DNA from: Actinokineospora globicatena
GTDB lineage: Bacteria; Actinomycetota; Actinomycetes; Mycobacteriales; Pseudonocardiaceae
Direction of reading: 5' to 3'
DNA length: 64,000 bases
Assembly (NCBI RefSeq): GCF_024171945.1
Contig: NZ_JAMTCR010000002.1
Span: 2,728,001-2,792,000 of the forward strand
Part shown: piece by piece, positions 8,720-16,872 of the stretch
How the letters are laid out: the number at the start of each line of letters is the position of its first letter
Position numbering within the stretch: the stretch's first letter is position 1
Position numbers and translations under genes: made by a program
The notes under the pieces: model-generated
Seen by the model: only the letters and a program-made list of their open reading frames with translations
Database searches by the model: none
Told to the model about the DNA's origin: nothing

Positions 8720-9721
8720 ATGCGAGGATCGCAGGCCCCCACCTTGGAGGCGGTCGCGCGAGTGGCCGGGGTCTCCAGGTCGACGGTGTCGCGGGTGATC
8801 AACAACCTGCCCGGGGTCAGCAAGCGGGCCAAGCTGGCGGTGGACACCGCCATCGCCGAGCTGCGCTACGTGCCCAACCAGGCCGCCCGCAACCTGGTCA
8901 CCCGCCGGACCAACTCCATCGCGCTGGTCGTCTCCGAGCGCGGCGACCGCGTCTTCAGCGACCCGTTCTTCGCCAAGATCCTGCGCGGCGTCTACGCCGG
9001 GATGACCGGCAGCCGCAGGCAGTTGGTGCTGCTGATGGACCAGGAGGACCGCGAGGACGGTGCCCTCGAGTCCTACCTGTGCGGTGGGCACGTCGACGGT
9101 GCGGTCGTGGTGAGCCTGCACCGCGGCGACCCGCTGCCCGCGCGCCTGGTCGAGGCCGGGCTGCCGGTCGTGCTCGTGGGCAGGCCGCTGTCGGGGATCA
9201 AGGTCCCCTACGTCGACTCCGACAACTTCACCGGCGCCGCCGCGGCGGCCAGGCACCTCATCACGACCGGCCGCCGCGTCCTGGCGACCATCGCCGGACC
9301 GCAGGACATGGCCGCCGGGGTCGACCGGCTCGCGGGCTGGCAGGCCTGTGTGCCCGAGCCCGCCGAACGCGTCGCGTACTCCGACTTCAGCGTCGAGGGC
9401 GGCGCGCGGGCGATGGCGGAACTGCTCGCGAAATTCCCGGACATCGACGCGGTGTTCGCCGCCGCGGACATTATCGCGGTCGGCGCGTTAAGGACCCTCG
9501 CCGAACACGGTAAGCGCGTGCCCGATGACATCGCGCTAGTGGGCTTCGACGACTCGGTGCTCGCGACTACAACGGCGCCACAACTGACCACGGTCCGTCA
9601 GGACGTGGAAGAGTTGGGGCGCACCACCACATGGCACCTGCTCGCGCAGCTCGCGGGCGACGAGCCGCTGCCGCCCTCGGTGTTGTTGCCAACGGAGCTG
9701 GTGGAGCGCTCGTCAACCTGA
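8720..9721 (+). CDS. LacI/GalR family transcriptional regulator
   Basis: The 333-residue repressor starts at ATG 8720 behind GGAGTGAGG. The N-terminal DNA-binding domain is canonical (TLEAVARVAGVSRSTVSRVIN, then YVPNQAARNLVTRRTNSIAL). A periplasmic-binding-like sugar domain follows and ends in DDIALVGFDDSVLATTTAPQLTTV. Around residue 210 the usual stretch after R-x-x-G is about ten residues short (RLAGWQACVPEPAERV), so the effector pocket may differ from model members. No sugar operon lies next to it, so its target is unknown. Confidence 0.88.
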   Translation: MRGSQAPTLEAVARVAGVSRSTVSRVINNLPGVSKRAKLAVDTAIAELRYVPNQAARNLVTRRTNSIALVVSERGDRVFSDPFFAKILRGVYAGMTGSRRQLVLLMDQEDREDGALESYLCGGHVDGAVVVSLHRGDPLPARLVEAGLPVVLVGRPLSGIKVPYVDSDNFTGAAAAARHLITTGRRVLATIAGPQDMAAGVDRLAGWQACVPEPAERVAYSDFSVEGGARAMAELLAKFPDIDAVFAAADIIAVGALRTLAEHGKRVPDDIALVGFDDSVLATTTAPQLTTVRQDVEELGRTTTWHLLAQLAGDEPLPPSVLLPTELVERSST

Positions 9722-9937
9722 TCGCACCCGTGCCGCGTACCCAGTTACCACTCATTCACACACCGGAAATCGACGGTCACCGGTAAGAGTGGTATCTGTG
9801 CGCCACGCCGCTGCCTCTTATCTCACAATGAGGTCACGTTCATAACATCGGTGGGGGTCGAAACCGATGCAACCCCGTGCAGGGGTCAAGCATCCAAGGT
9901 GTTGACCGACACTCCACCCCGAGGGGGATGACCGACC

Positions 9938-10198
9938 ATGAGTGAGCCAGCCGATCAGCTGAGCCACCGGGCCCGCGCCATGCTGCGCGCCGTCGCCGAG
10001 GGCAGGGCGCACCTGGCCAGCGGCACCGAGCCCGACCTCTACATCGACGGTGTGCCGTGCTGCGACCAGTTCACCGCGCACCTGCTCACCCACGACGGGC
10101 TGATCACCGCGACGCACGGCCGCTTCGGCGAGCTGGTGCCCGCGACCATCACCGAGGCAGGCGCCACCGCGTTGGGCGCCGCCGTCCTGGCTGCCTGA
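9938..10198 (+). CDS. small conserved-type hypothetical protein
   Basis: The 86-residue acidic protein starts at ATG 9938 about 10 bases after a GAGGGGG ribosome binding site. It has two adjacent cysteines (GVPCCDQF) and an Ala-rich helical C-terminus, with no signal peptide. I cannot assign a family. It stands alone between the lacI gene and a minus-strand c-di-GMP-type gene. The 216 bases upstream presumably hold its promoter. Confidence 0.6.
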   Translation: MSEPADQLSHRARAMLRAVAEGRAHLASGTEPDLYIDGVPCCDQFTAHLLTHDGLITATHGRFGELVPATITEAGATALGAAVLAA

Positions 10199-10204
10199 CC
10201 TGCC

Positions 10205-10315
10205 ACGAGCCTGAACCGCGGCAGGATTGGCCCACCACTGGGCTGAACCGCCGCGGGCCTGGCCCTCCACTGGGCTAGAACGAGCACTGGGCTTGAACCA
10301 ACCGCGGGCCTCGGG
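10205..10315. repeat. short degenerate direct repeats
   Basis: CACTGGGCT occurs at 10236, 10268 and 10285. Two of the copies are followed by GAACC and then CCGCGGGCCT. The array fills the gap between the small plus-strand gene and the 3' end of the GGDEF/EAL gene. No function is evident. Confidence 0.5.
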
Positions 10316-10374
10316 TCGACGCGGCTCCAGGGGCCGGTGTGCGCGAGTCGGTGTCGTCCCCGGGCGGCGCGGAC

Positions 10375-12438
10375 TCAGCCGAACAGCGGCCCGGACGCCA
10401 GGTCGGCGCCCGCCGCGGCCCACCACGCGGCCTGCGCCGGATCGGTCAGCCCGGTCACCAGCACCGAGATGCCGACCTCGCGCACCATCGGCACCAGCCC
10501 CAGCGTCGCGCGGGTGAACAGCGCCGCCTGGTCCGGCTTGGCCAACCGGCGCACCACGTGCTCGGACATCCGCACGGTCTGGATCGGCAGGTCCTCCAGG
10601 CAGGCCAGGTCGCCGCGGCTGCGGCCGAACCCGGTCAGCACCGAGCGCACGCCGATGTCGACCAGCACGGTCAGGTTCTCCTCGGCGGGCTGCTCCGGCG
10701 AGCACAGCGCCTGCACCGGCATGCCCAGCTCCAGCCGGTCGGCCTCCAGCCCGGTCTCGGCCAGCACCCGCCGCACCACCATGACCAGGTCCGGGTCCGC
10801 CGCCTGCTCCGGGGTCAGCTCCAGGTACAGCGCGGACCCGGCGGCCGCGGCGAGCTGGGCGGCGTGGCGCAGCACCCAGTGTCCCAAGGGGACACCCAGG
10901 CCGGTGTCGCGCAGGATCTGCTCGAGCCGCTCGCTGCCCAGCGTGCCGAAGCGCGGGTGCTCCCAGCGCAGCAGCGCCTGGGTCGCGACCACGGCGTGGT
11001 CGGCCAGGGTCACCAGCGGCCACAGGTCCAGGTCGAGCTCGCCGTTCTCCCAGGCGCCGGGGATGCCCGCGGCCAACCGGTAGTGCTCGCGGTAGCGCAG
11101 GTTCTGCTCCGGGTCGACCATGCACCACTGCCTGCGCCCCTGCAGCCGCAACCGGCGCCTGGCGATGTCGGTGGCCCGCAGCAGCTCACCGGGGTCGCTG
11201 GTCGGGGAGGGCAGGTTCATCACCGCGATGGTGGCCGACGCGGCGATCCCCTCACCGTCCACATAGGTCGCCTCGGCCAGCACCTCGTTGATCTCCGCCG
11301 CGATCGACCCGACGTCGAGCTCGCCGGGCTCGTGCACCAGCATGATCCCGAACTCGTCGCCGGTGAGCCTGGCGATCACGCCCGGGTGGTCGCCGACGAC
11401 CTCGCGTAATCGCTGCGCCACCGCGCGCAGCAGGTGGTCGCCCGCCTCGCGGCTGATCCCGTCGTTGACCACCGCGAAGTCGTCGAGCCCGAGGTGGAAC
11501 ACCGACACGTCCGCGCCCGCGCCGAGCGCCTCCTCCAACCGGCCGAGGAACGCCTGCCGGTTGGGCAGCCCGGTGAGCGGGTCGTGCGTGCCCTGGTAGC
11601 TGAGCCGGTTCTCCAGCAGGTAGAGGTCGGAGATGTCCTCGACCATGGTCACGTGGTGCGCGGGCAGGTCGTCGCGGTCGCGCAGCAGGGACACGCCGAT
11701 GCGCACCCAGGTCGTCTCGCCGTCGGAGCGGACGAACTGGGTCCGCTCGTGCAGCTGGTCGCACAGCCCGGCCGCGAGCTCGTCGTAGCGCTCCCGCAGG
11801 TACTCGCGCTCCTGCGGGTGGAACAGCTCGTCGACCGCGCCGACCACCAGGGTGCCCTCGCGGTAGCCGAGCATGGTCTCGAGCGCCTCGTTGGCCCGCA
11901 CCGAGCCGCCGTCGAGGTCGGAGATCACCATGCCCAGCGCCGAGGTGGTGAACAGCTCGCGGAAGCGGGCCTCGCTGGCGCGCAGGTCGCGCTCGAAGTC
12001 GGCGACCACCAGCGCGTCCGACGGCCGGGAACTGGCCGCCTCGGCGAAACCCGCTGCCAGCGCCGCGAGCGCGGCCGCCGTCTCGTCCACTGTGGTCAGT
12101 CGGAGCAGCCCGGCGGCGAGCACCGACATGCTGACCCGCAGGCAGTCCGGGTCCCGGTACCCGGCCTCGACCAGGCGGGCACCGGCCCGCGCCGCGCGCG
12201 ACGGGTCGGCGATCACCGAGGCGATCAGCTCGTCGAGCTCGCGCGCGGGCAACGGGTGGGCCGCGTCGACCATCCCGGTCAACGCGGTCGCCCACTCGGT
12301 GGCCAACTCAAGCCGGTCCACGCTGGAGAAGTCCTCGCCGCTTTCGTTTCCGACAGGGGAGTGGCGGCTCCGGATGTGCTGCCGGGCCATGCCGCCGGGT
12401 GCTGCCTGAGAGATGCCCTGAGATGTACCACTGTGCAC
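10375..12438 (-). CDS. PAS-GGDEF-EAL domain protein with degenerate active sites
   Basis: The 687-residue cytoplasmic protein has an N-terminal helical region (about 40-150), a PAS domain (155-275), a GGDEF domain (283-445) and an EAL-like domain (about 450-687). These domains make or degrade c-di-GMP. The GGDEF signature reads TGDEF (residues 359-363). In the EAL part, the motif reads QALLRWEHP, and the conserved DFG-type Asp loop reads GFGRSRGDLACLEDLP, so phosphodiesterase catalysis is unlikely. It may act as a c-di-GMP or GTP receptor. Start is GTG 12438, or ATG 12390 (MARQHIRSR); neither has a strong ribosome site. Confidence 0.85.
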   Translation of the reverse strand: MHSGTSQGISQAAPGGMARQHIRSRHSPVGNESGEDFSSVDRLELATEWATALTGMVDAAHPLPARELDELIASVIADPSRAARAGARLVEAGYRDPDCLRVSMSVLAAGLLRLTTVDETAAALAALAAGFAEAASSRPSDALVVADFERDLRASEARFRELFTTSALGMVISDLDGGSVRANEALETMLGYREGTLVVGAVDELFHPQEREYLRERYDELAAGLCDQLHERTQFVRSDGETTWVRIGVSLLRDRDDLPAHHVTMVEDISDLYLLENRLSYQGTHDPLTGLPNRQAFLGRLEEALGAGADVSVFHLGLDDFAVVNDGISREAGDHLLRAVAQRLREVVGDHPGVIARLTGDEFGIMLVHEPGELDVGSIAAEINEVLAEATYVDGEGIAASATIAVMNLPSPTSDPGELLRATDIARRRLRLQGRRQWCMVDPEQNLRYREHYRLAAGIPGAWENGELDLDLWPLVTLADHAVVATQALLRWEHPRFGTLGSERLEQILRDTGLGVPLGHWVLRHAAQLAAAAGSALYLELTPEQAADPDLVMVVRRVLAETGLEADRLELGMPVQALCSPEQPAEENLTVLVDIGVRSVLTGFGRSRGDLACLEDLPIQTVRMSEHVVRRLAKPDQAALFTRATLGLVPMVREVGISVLVTGLTDPAQAAWWAAAGADLASGPLFG

Positions 12439-12740
12439 CCGAACGTGGACTCAGCGCCACCCCATCGGTGCAAGTTGGCCGGGAGTCGCCTAGTCCGAAC
12501 GGGTGGCATTCGCTGTACCGGTGGGGTTCAGCGCCCGAGTGTCGCCACGCACGGTGGCTCTGGGGGTCGTCCCGGCGCGCGCTGCCGTCGCCCATGCGGC
12601 GGTGCGGGATGGGCAATCGCGTCAAGGGCAACCCATCTGGCGGATTCGACCACGGAGCGCACCTCTGATTCGGCGTTGGTGCCGCTCAGATTACTGACAA
12701 ACCCCCACGTCCGTTCGGGTCATCCTTGACTGAGTGTGAT
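12439..12740. other. intergenic region, no gene seen
   Basis: This is 302 bases between two minus-strand genes. It must hold the promoter of the GGDEF/EAL gene, but I can point to no convincing -10/-35 pair. Frames here lack ribosome sites or domain character. Confidence 0.4.
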
Positions 12741-13238
12741 CTACCGAGAGTGATCATTATCTGCCACGTGGCAGATCGCCACCTGGCCCGGCGACGCCAC
12801 TGTGGACACTCCACCCAGTACGAGACCGCGCACCCGCGCCGCCACGACCCTGGCCAACTCCGCGGTCGCCACCGCCCGCTCGGTCCACCGGTCGTGCCCG
12901 GACCGGTGCCGCAGCGCCGCCAGCGCCTCGGCCCGCCCCAACCCCGCCGGGCACAGCACGAACCGGTGGCCGAAGCGCTGCTCGTAGATCAGCTCCCCGC
13001 GCCCGAGGTCCGGCCACCGCTCCCGCACCCTGGCCACCCCGTCCAACAGCGGCACCACCTCCGCCCAGTCCAGAGTGGCCAACACCGCCGCCGACACCTC
13101 CTCCACATCCCCGATCCCCCCGAACGGCCGCTGCGCCACCACCTCCCGCGCCCACCGCCCCGACCCGCAACACCGCAGCAACGCCGCGACCGCGTCCACC
13201 TCTTCAGCACCGTTGAGCAGGTTCAGCAGCGAGGACAT
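12741..13238 (-). CDS. OHCU decarboxylase-like protein, shortened
   Basis: The 165-residue protein resembles 2-oxo-4-hydroxy-4-carboxy-5-ureidoimidazoline decarboxylase (UraD) of purine/urate breakdown. The best match is the C-terminal half: YEQRFGHRFVLCPAGLGRAE, then ALAALRHRSGHDRWTERAVA. The N-terminal part has a weak C-x-S-x-x-W pattern (CCGSGRWAREVV). The region that normally holds the catalytic H-P-R-I-G loop is missing or collapsed between WAEVVPLLDGVARVRERW and YEQRFG. So the family is probable but activity doubtful. ATG 13238 follows a G-rich stretch; the frame is open to 13358. No other urate genes are nearby. Confidence 0.6.
   Translation of the reverse strand: MSSLLNLLNGAEEVDAVAALLRCCGSGRWAREVVAQRPFGGIGDVEEVSAAVLATLDWAEVVPLLDGVARVRERWPDLGRGELIYEQRFGHRFVLCPAGLGRAEALAALRHRSGHDRWTERAVATAELARVVAARVRGLVLGGVSTVASPGQVAICHVADNDHSR
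12759..12776. promoter_or_regulatory. 18-bp perfect palindrome
   Basis: ATCTGCCACGTGGCAGAT is perfectly self-complementary and lies within the last codons of the OHCU-like gene. It could be an operator or a hairpin at the mRNA 3' end. Its length and the flanking AT-rich bases favour a protein site. Confidence 0.4.
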
Positions 13239-13316
13239 CCCCCCAGTAGACACCCGCCGCACACCCCCGTGCGACGCCCGAACGACGGGCACCCGATCGC
13301 CGATGCGCCCTGCCCG

Positions 13317-13456
13317 ACTCCGCCAATTTCTGTCTTCTGGGGGACGGGAGTTATCCACATGTGGATCTCTGTCGAGGCCTTCTCAAGATCAACTGTCGGT
13401 GGGTCCCGGTAGACTGGCCCAGGGACGCCCCCCGGAGAGGGTGGGGGCTGGGCAGG
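13317..13456 (+). repeat. dispersed repeat, copy A (with DnaA-box-like palindrome)
   Basis: About 140 bases are repeated in the same orientation at 54966-55106 with roughly 80% identity by eye. The core from 13393 to 13450 is nearly identical, including CCAGGGACGCCCCCCGGAG. The left part holds TTATCCACA (13351-13359) inside the palindrome ATCCACATGTGGAT. The right part can fold as GCCCCC paired with GGGGGC. Both copies lie beside G-rich non-coding DNA. The remaining 13457-13654 shows no convincing gene. Confidence 0.7.
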
Positions 13457-13654
13457 GGTTGCCTGCGCGCGCGGGCGCGATCCAGGGGCGGTAGGGCTGG
13501 GACAGCGGTGGCCGGTGGGGATGGCAGCCGCGTGGGCGATTCCGCGGGTATCCGCGAGGCCCTCGGCGAGCTGCTGGTCGTCTTGCGGGGCCAGCAGGGG
13601 GACTGCCGCCGCGGTGATTGACAGGGGGCGGCGGGGGTGCGCGAGGATTGATCA

Positions 13655-14212
13655 ATGCGGATGCGGGCGGCTGCGGTCGCGGGGGTCTTGGTGCTGGCGG
13701 GGTGCGGCAGTAGGGACTCCGATCCCTGGCGGGAGGTCGCGATTCCCGCCGCGGCGGGGGACACGACCGGGGCGTGCGGGTCGGTCGGGGTCATGGACGT
13801 GCCCGCGGGGTGGCGGGTCGAGCCGCCGAATCGGACCTACTTCTCGGGGAAGGAGTACCGGCTCACGATCGACTGCGTGATCACCACCGGGGACTCCGCC
13901 GACGGGACGCTGGAGGTGTACGAGCGCACCGAGCCCGACCCGGGAACCACCCCCACCCCGCGCCAGTTCCTGCAGGACACCGTCGACCCGGCGAACGACC
14001 CCACCGACGTCGACATCCGGGACGCCCTCGTCGGCGGTCTCGCCAGCGCCGAGGTCACCTGGCACACGCGCTACCAGAACCGGGCCTTCACCCACCGCGT
14101 CGAGTCGATCGACCTCACCATGGTCGTCATCGCCACCGGTGCCAAGGACGCCGAGTACGACGAGGTCCTGCTCCCCGCGTACCTGTTGGCCAAGAAGAGC
14201 ATCCGGGACTGA
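13655..14212 (+). CDS. putative secreted lipoprotein
   Basis: The 185-residue protein starts with a short lipoprotein signal peptide ending in the lipobox VLAGC (Cys near residue 16), so it should be lipidated and anchored outside the membrane. The mature part has cysteines at GACGSVGVMD and TIDCVITT that could form a disulfide. The fold is unknown. Its stop overlaps the start of the pseudo-trypsin/STAND gene by one base (TGATG), so the two are co-translated. This suggests a surface sensor or guard for the intracellular NTPase, which is inference. Confidence 0.75.
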   Translation: MRMRAAAVAGVLVLAGCGSRDSDPWREVAIPAAAGDTTGACGSVGVMDVPAGWRVEPPNRTYFSGKEYRLTIDCVITTGDSADGTLEVYERTEPDPGTTPTPRQFLQDTVDPANDPTDVDIRDALVGGLASAEVTWHTRYQNRAFTHRVESIDLTMVVIATGAKDAEYDEVLLPAYLLAKKSIRD

Positions 14213-16872
14213 TGGGCCGGGAACGGGCGGTCGCGGTCCGGGGGCAGGCGGGGGAGCGGGGCTCGGGGTGCGTGGTCGCGCCCGGGTTGGTGCTGGCGTC
14301 GGCGCGGGTGTGCGGTGCGGTGGGGAGCGCGGTCAAGGTCGGTGGCATGGATGCGCTTGACGGGTCCGTGGTGTGGGCGGGCACCCCCGGCGGGCGCAAC
14401 GATGCGGCGCTGGTCTCCGTCGATGGCTTCGTTGACATCGAACCGGTGAAGTGGGGTCGGTTTGCGACGCACCGGCCGGGACAGGCGTGCGAGGTCTGGG
14501 GTGGTTGTGGCTCTGGGGTTCGCCAGGCCACCGGTCAGGTGAGGCAAACCGAGGACCGGTACACGGTGCGCGGCCGCTCGCTCGCAACGTTGCAGGGGAG
14601 TACCGGTGCGGGCGTTTTCGTTGGCGATGTCCTGGTCGGTGTTGTCGCCGCGCACCCCCAAGGCCCCAAACTTGTCGCCGTACCAACGGATGTGCTGTGG
14701 GACGACGGCGCGTTCCTGGCCGCGCTGGGCGCCTCCGGCAGGCTGGTCGCGGCGGAGTTCGAGCCCTTGGCGGTCGGCACCGGTCGGATGGCCTGCCCGT
14801 CCGCGCTGGTGCTCGCCCGGCACGAGATCGCGCCGTGGCAACCCCGGCCTGAGATCATGGCGTCGCTGCACGCCTGGTTGGCCCGACCGGGCTACCCCGT
14901 GTGGCTGCTGCACGGACCGGCAGGCCAGGGCAAGACGCGCCTGGCGTTGCGACTGGGCCAGGAACTGCCCGCGTCGTGGCTGGTGTTCTGGCCCGATCCC
15001 GACGCTGATCCGGACGCACTGCGGGTCGTCGCCGATTCCCGGCACCCGACCCTGGTCGTGCTCGACCACGCCGAGACCCGACTGGAGCAACTGAGCGTCC
15101 TGGCGACCGCGAACGTGAAGGTCTTGCTGTTGGCCCGCACCCACGGCGAATGGTGGGAGCACGTCCCTGGGGTGGGCAATGCCTTGGTCGGCGCCACCAT
15201 CCAGCGCTTAGACCCACTGACCCCGACTGCCGACCGCCGGAAGGTTCTCGCCTCTTACGCCAACGCGCTACCCCGAGTCGACGGCCGCACGGCCAAGCTT
15301 CCCGCTCGCGATAAGAATGACCATCCCCTCACGTGGCACCTCACTGCCCTGGCTGACCTCTTAGACGCTGCAGCGCCCCCACAGCACACTGCGGATCACA
15401 CCGCCGAAGGCCGAGTCCTCTTCCACGAACGCCGCCACTGGGAAAAGACTGCCAAACAGATCCCCGCTCTAGCCACTCTTGACCGAGCAACCCTGCACAA
15501 CGCCGTCGCCCTCCTAGCCCTCGCGGGCCTCTCCACACCCGCGGACGCTGAACCAGTTCTCCAGACCCTCCCCGGCCTTTCCGCCGGAACGGTCCACGCC
15601 CTCATTACCTGGTTCGGCACCCTCTACCCGCCCACCAGCCCGCGCCGCGCCTTCGACGCTCCCGAACCCCACCGCCTCGCCGAACACCACGTGGCCCGCC
15701 AAGTCCACGCCACCCCCGACCTGACGACCCGGCTGGTCGCTGTGGCCACCCCGCCGCAGGTGACCACCCTCCTCACGGTCCTCACCCGAGCCTTAGCGCA
15801 CGGTCCCCACCACGACCACCTCGCGGCGCACATCACCGCACTTATCACCGCGAACCCAGACACCCTTGCAGTGCCCGCGCTTGTGCTCATGCTGACGACC
15901 GAGTTCCCCGACCCGCTGCTCGCGGCCCTACACACCGTCGTGGCCAGTTCCGACACCACCGCGACCACCCTCATCGCTCTCGGTGCCGCGCTTCCCCGCG
16001 ACAGCAAGCGTTTGGCCTACCTAGCGGCGGACATCACCGGTGGCGTGGCTCGACACCGCCGCAGTGGCTCTACCGAACTCGCACAGGCACTGAGCGACCA
16101 CGCCGGGCGGCTGTCGAAGGTAGGTCGACATGAGGACGCCGTGGTCGCGCTCGAGGAGGCCGCCGCGACCTGGCGTGAACTCGAGCTCCGCGACGAGGAT
16201 GTCTCGCGTCTCGCGGAGTGCCTGACCAGCCTCAAGATCAGCCTCGCGCGGGTGGGTCGCGCCGGTGACGGCGTGGTCGCCGCCACGGAGGCCTTGCGCC
16301 TGTTCCGGGCCTTGGCCGCGAGCGATTCCGAAAGGGTTCCGCGCCTCGTGCGCGCGGTGGAGGGTCTGGCATCCGCGTTGCACGCGGACGACCGGTACGA
16401 GGACGCCTTGGCGGTGGTCGAGGAAGCCGTGGTGCTGGCACGCGCGTTGGCGCGCCGCGATCCCGACGTTCACCTGCACACGTTCTCCCTCGTTCTGAGC
16501 ACGTTGTCCTTCCACCTGCTCATGCTCCACCGTGACCAACCGATGGCCCTGGTCGAGGAGGGGCTGGCGATCAGGCGCGAACTGGCGAACCGGAACCCCA
16601 TTTACCTGGATGGGCTCGGCCTCGCCCTCAGCCACTACGCCCTGGACCTGGTGAAGGCCGGGCGGGCGCGAGAGGGGATGGTCGCGATCGACGAGGCGCT
16701 GGAGATCCAGCGTGCACTGGCGGCCAGTGATCCGCTTGCCAATTCGGAGGACCTGGCCCGATCGGTGGGGTACCGGCGCACGGTGGTCCAGGCGGTCGTG
16801 AAGGCGGAAAAGGCCTCTGCCCGCCACTGGTGGAGCCGAGTGGCGGGCAGAGGGAAGCGCGGTCAGGCGTAG
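14212..16872 (+). CDS. pseudo-trypsin / STAND NTPase / TPR protein
   Basis: The 886-residue protein is a three-part signalling NTPase. Residues 1-175 have a trypsin-like layout, but the catalytic His position in LVLASARVC is Arg32 and the nucleophile position in GSTGAGVF is Thr131. The Asp (RNDAALVS) remains, so it is a dead protease. An NTPase follows with Walker A GPAGQGKTRLAL (about 234-245), Walker B PTLVVLDHAET and an Arg sensor in VLLLARTHGEWW. From about 620 to 860 there are TPR-like helical repeats. Such proteins belong to predicted STAND conflict systems. ATG 14212 couples to the lipoprotein gene. The 3' end overlaps the convergent fadB-type gene by 10 bases. Confidence 0.85.
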   Translation: MGRERAVAVRGQAGERGSGCVVAPGLVLASARVCGAVGSAVKVGGMDALDGSVVWAGTPGGRNDAALVSVDGFVDIEPVKWGRFATHRPGQACEVWGGCGSGVRQATGQVRQTEDRYTVRGRSLATLQGSTGAGVFVGDVLVGVVAAHPQGPKLVAVPTDVLWDDGAFLAALGASGRLVAAEFEPLAVGTGRMACPSALVLARHEIAPWQPRPEIMASLHAWLARPGYPVWLLHGPAGQGKTRLALRLGQELPASWLVFWPDPDADPDALRVVADSRHPTLVVLDHAETRLEQLSVLATANVKVLLLARTHGEWWEHVPGVGNALVGATIQRLDPLTPTADRRKVLASYANALPRVDGRTAKLPARDKNDHPLTWHLTALADLLDAAAPPQHTADHTAEGRVLFHERRHWEKTAKQIPALATLDRATLHNAVALLALAGLSTPADAEPVLQTLPGLSAGTVHALITWFGTLYPPTSPRRAFDAPEPHRLAEHHVARQVHATPDLTTRLVAVATPPQVTTLLTVLTRALAHGPHHDHLAAHITALITANPDTLAVPALVLMLTTEFPDPLLAALHTVVASSDTTATTLIALGAALPRDSKRLAYLAADITGGVARHRRSGSTELAQALSDHAGRLSKVGRHEDAVVALEEAAATWRELELRDEDVSRLAECLTSLKISLARVGRAGDGVVAATEALRLFRALAASDSERVPRLVRAVEGLASALHADDRYEDALAVVEEAVVLARALARRDPDVHLHTFSLVLSTLSFHLLMLHRDQPMALVEEGLAIRRELANRNPIYLDGLGLALSHYALDLVKAGRAREGMVAIDEALEIQRALAASDPLANSEDLARSVGYRRTVVQAVVKAEKASARHWWSRVAGRGKRGQA

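Noticed and set aside
13351-13359. TTATCCACA as part of a replication origin
   Set aside because: Only one good DnaA-type box is present, inside a dispersed repeat whose other copy has lost it. There is no box cluster and no dnaA/dnaN gene nearby.
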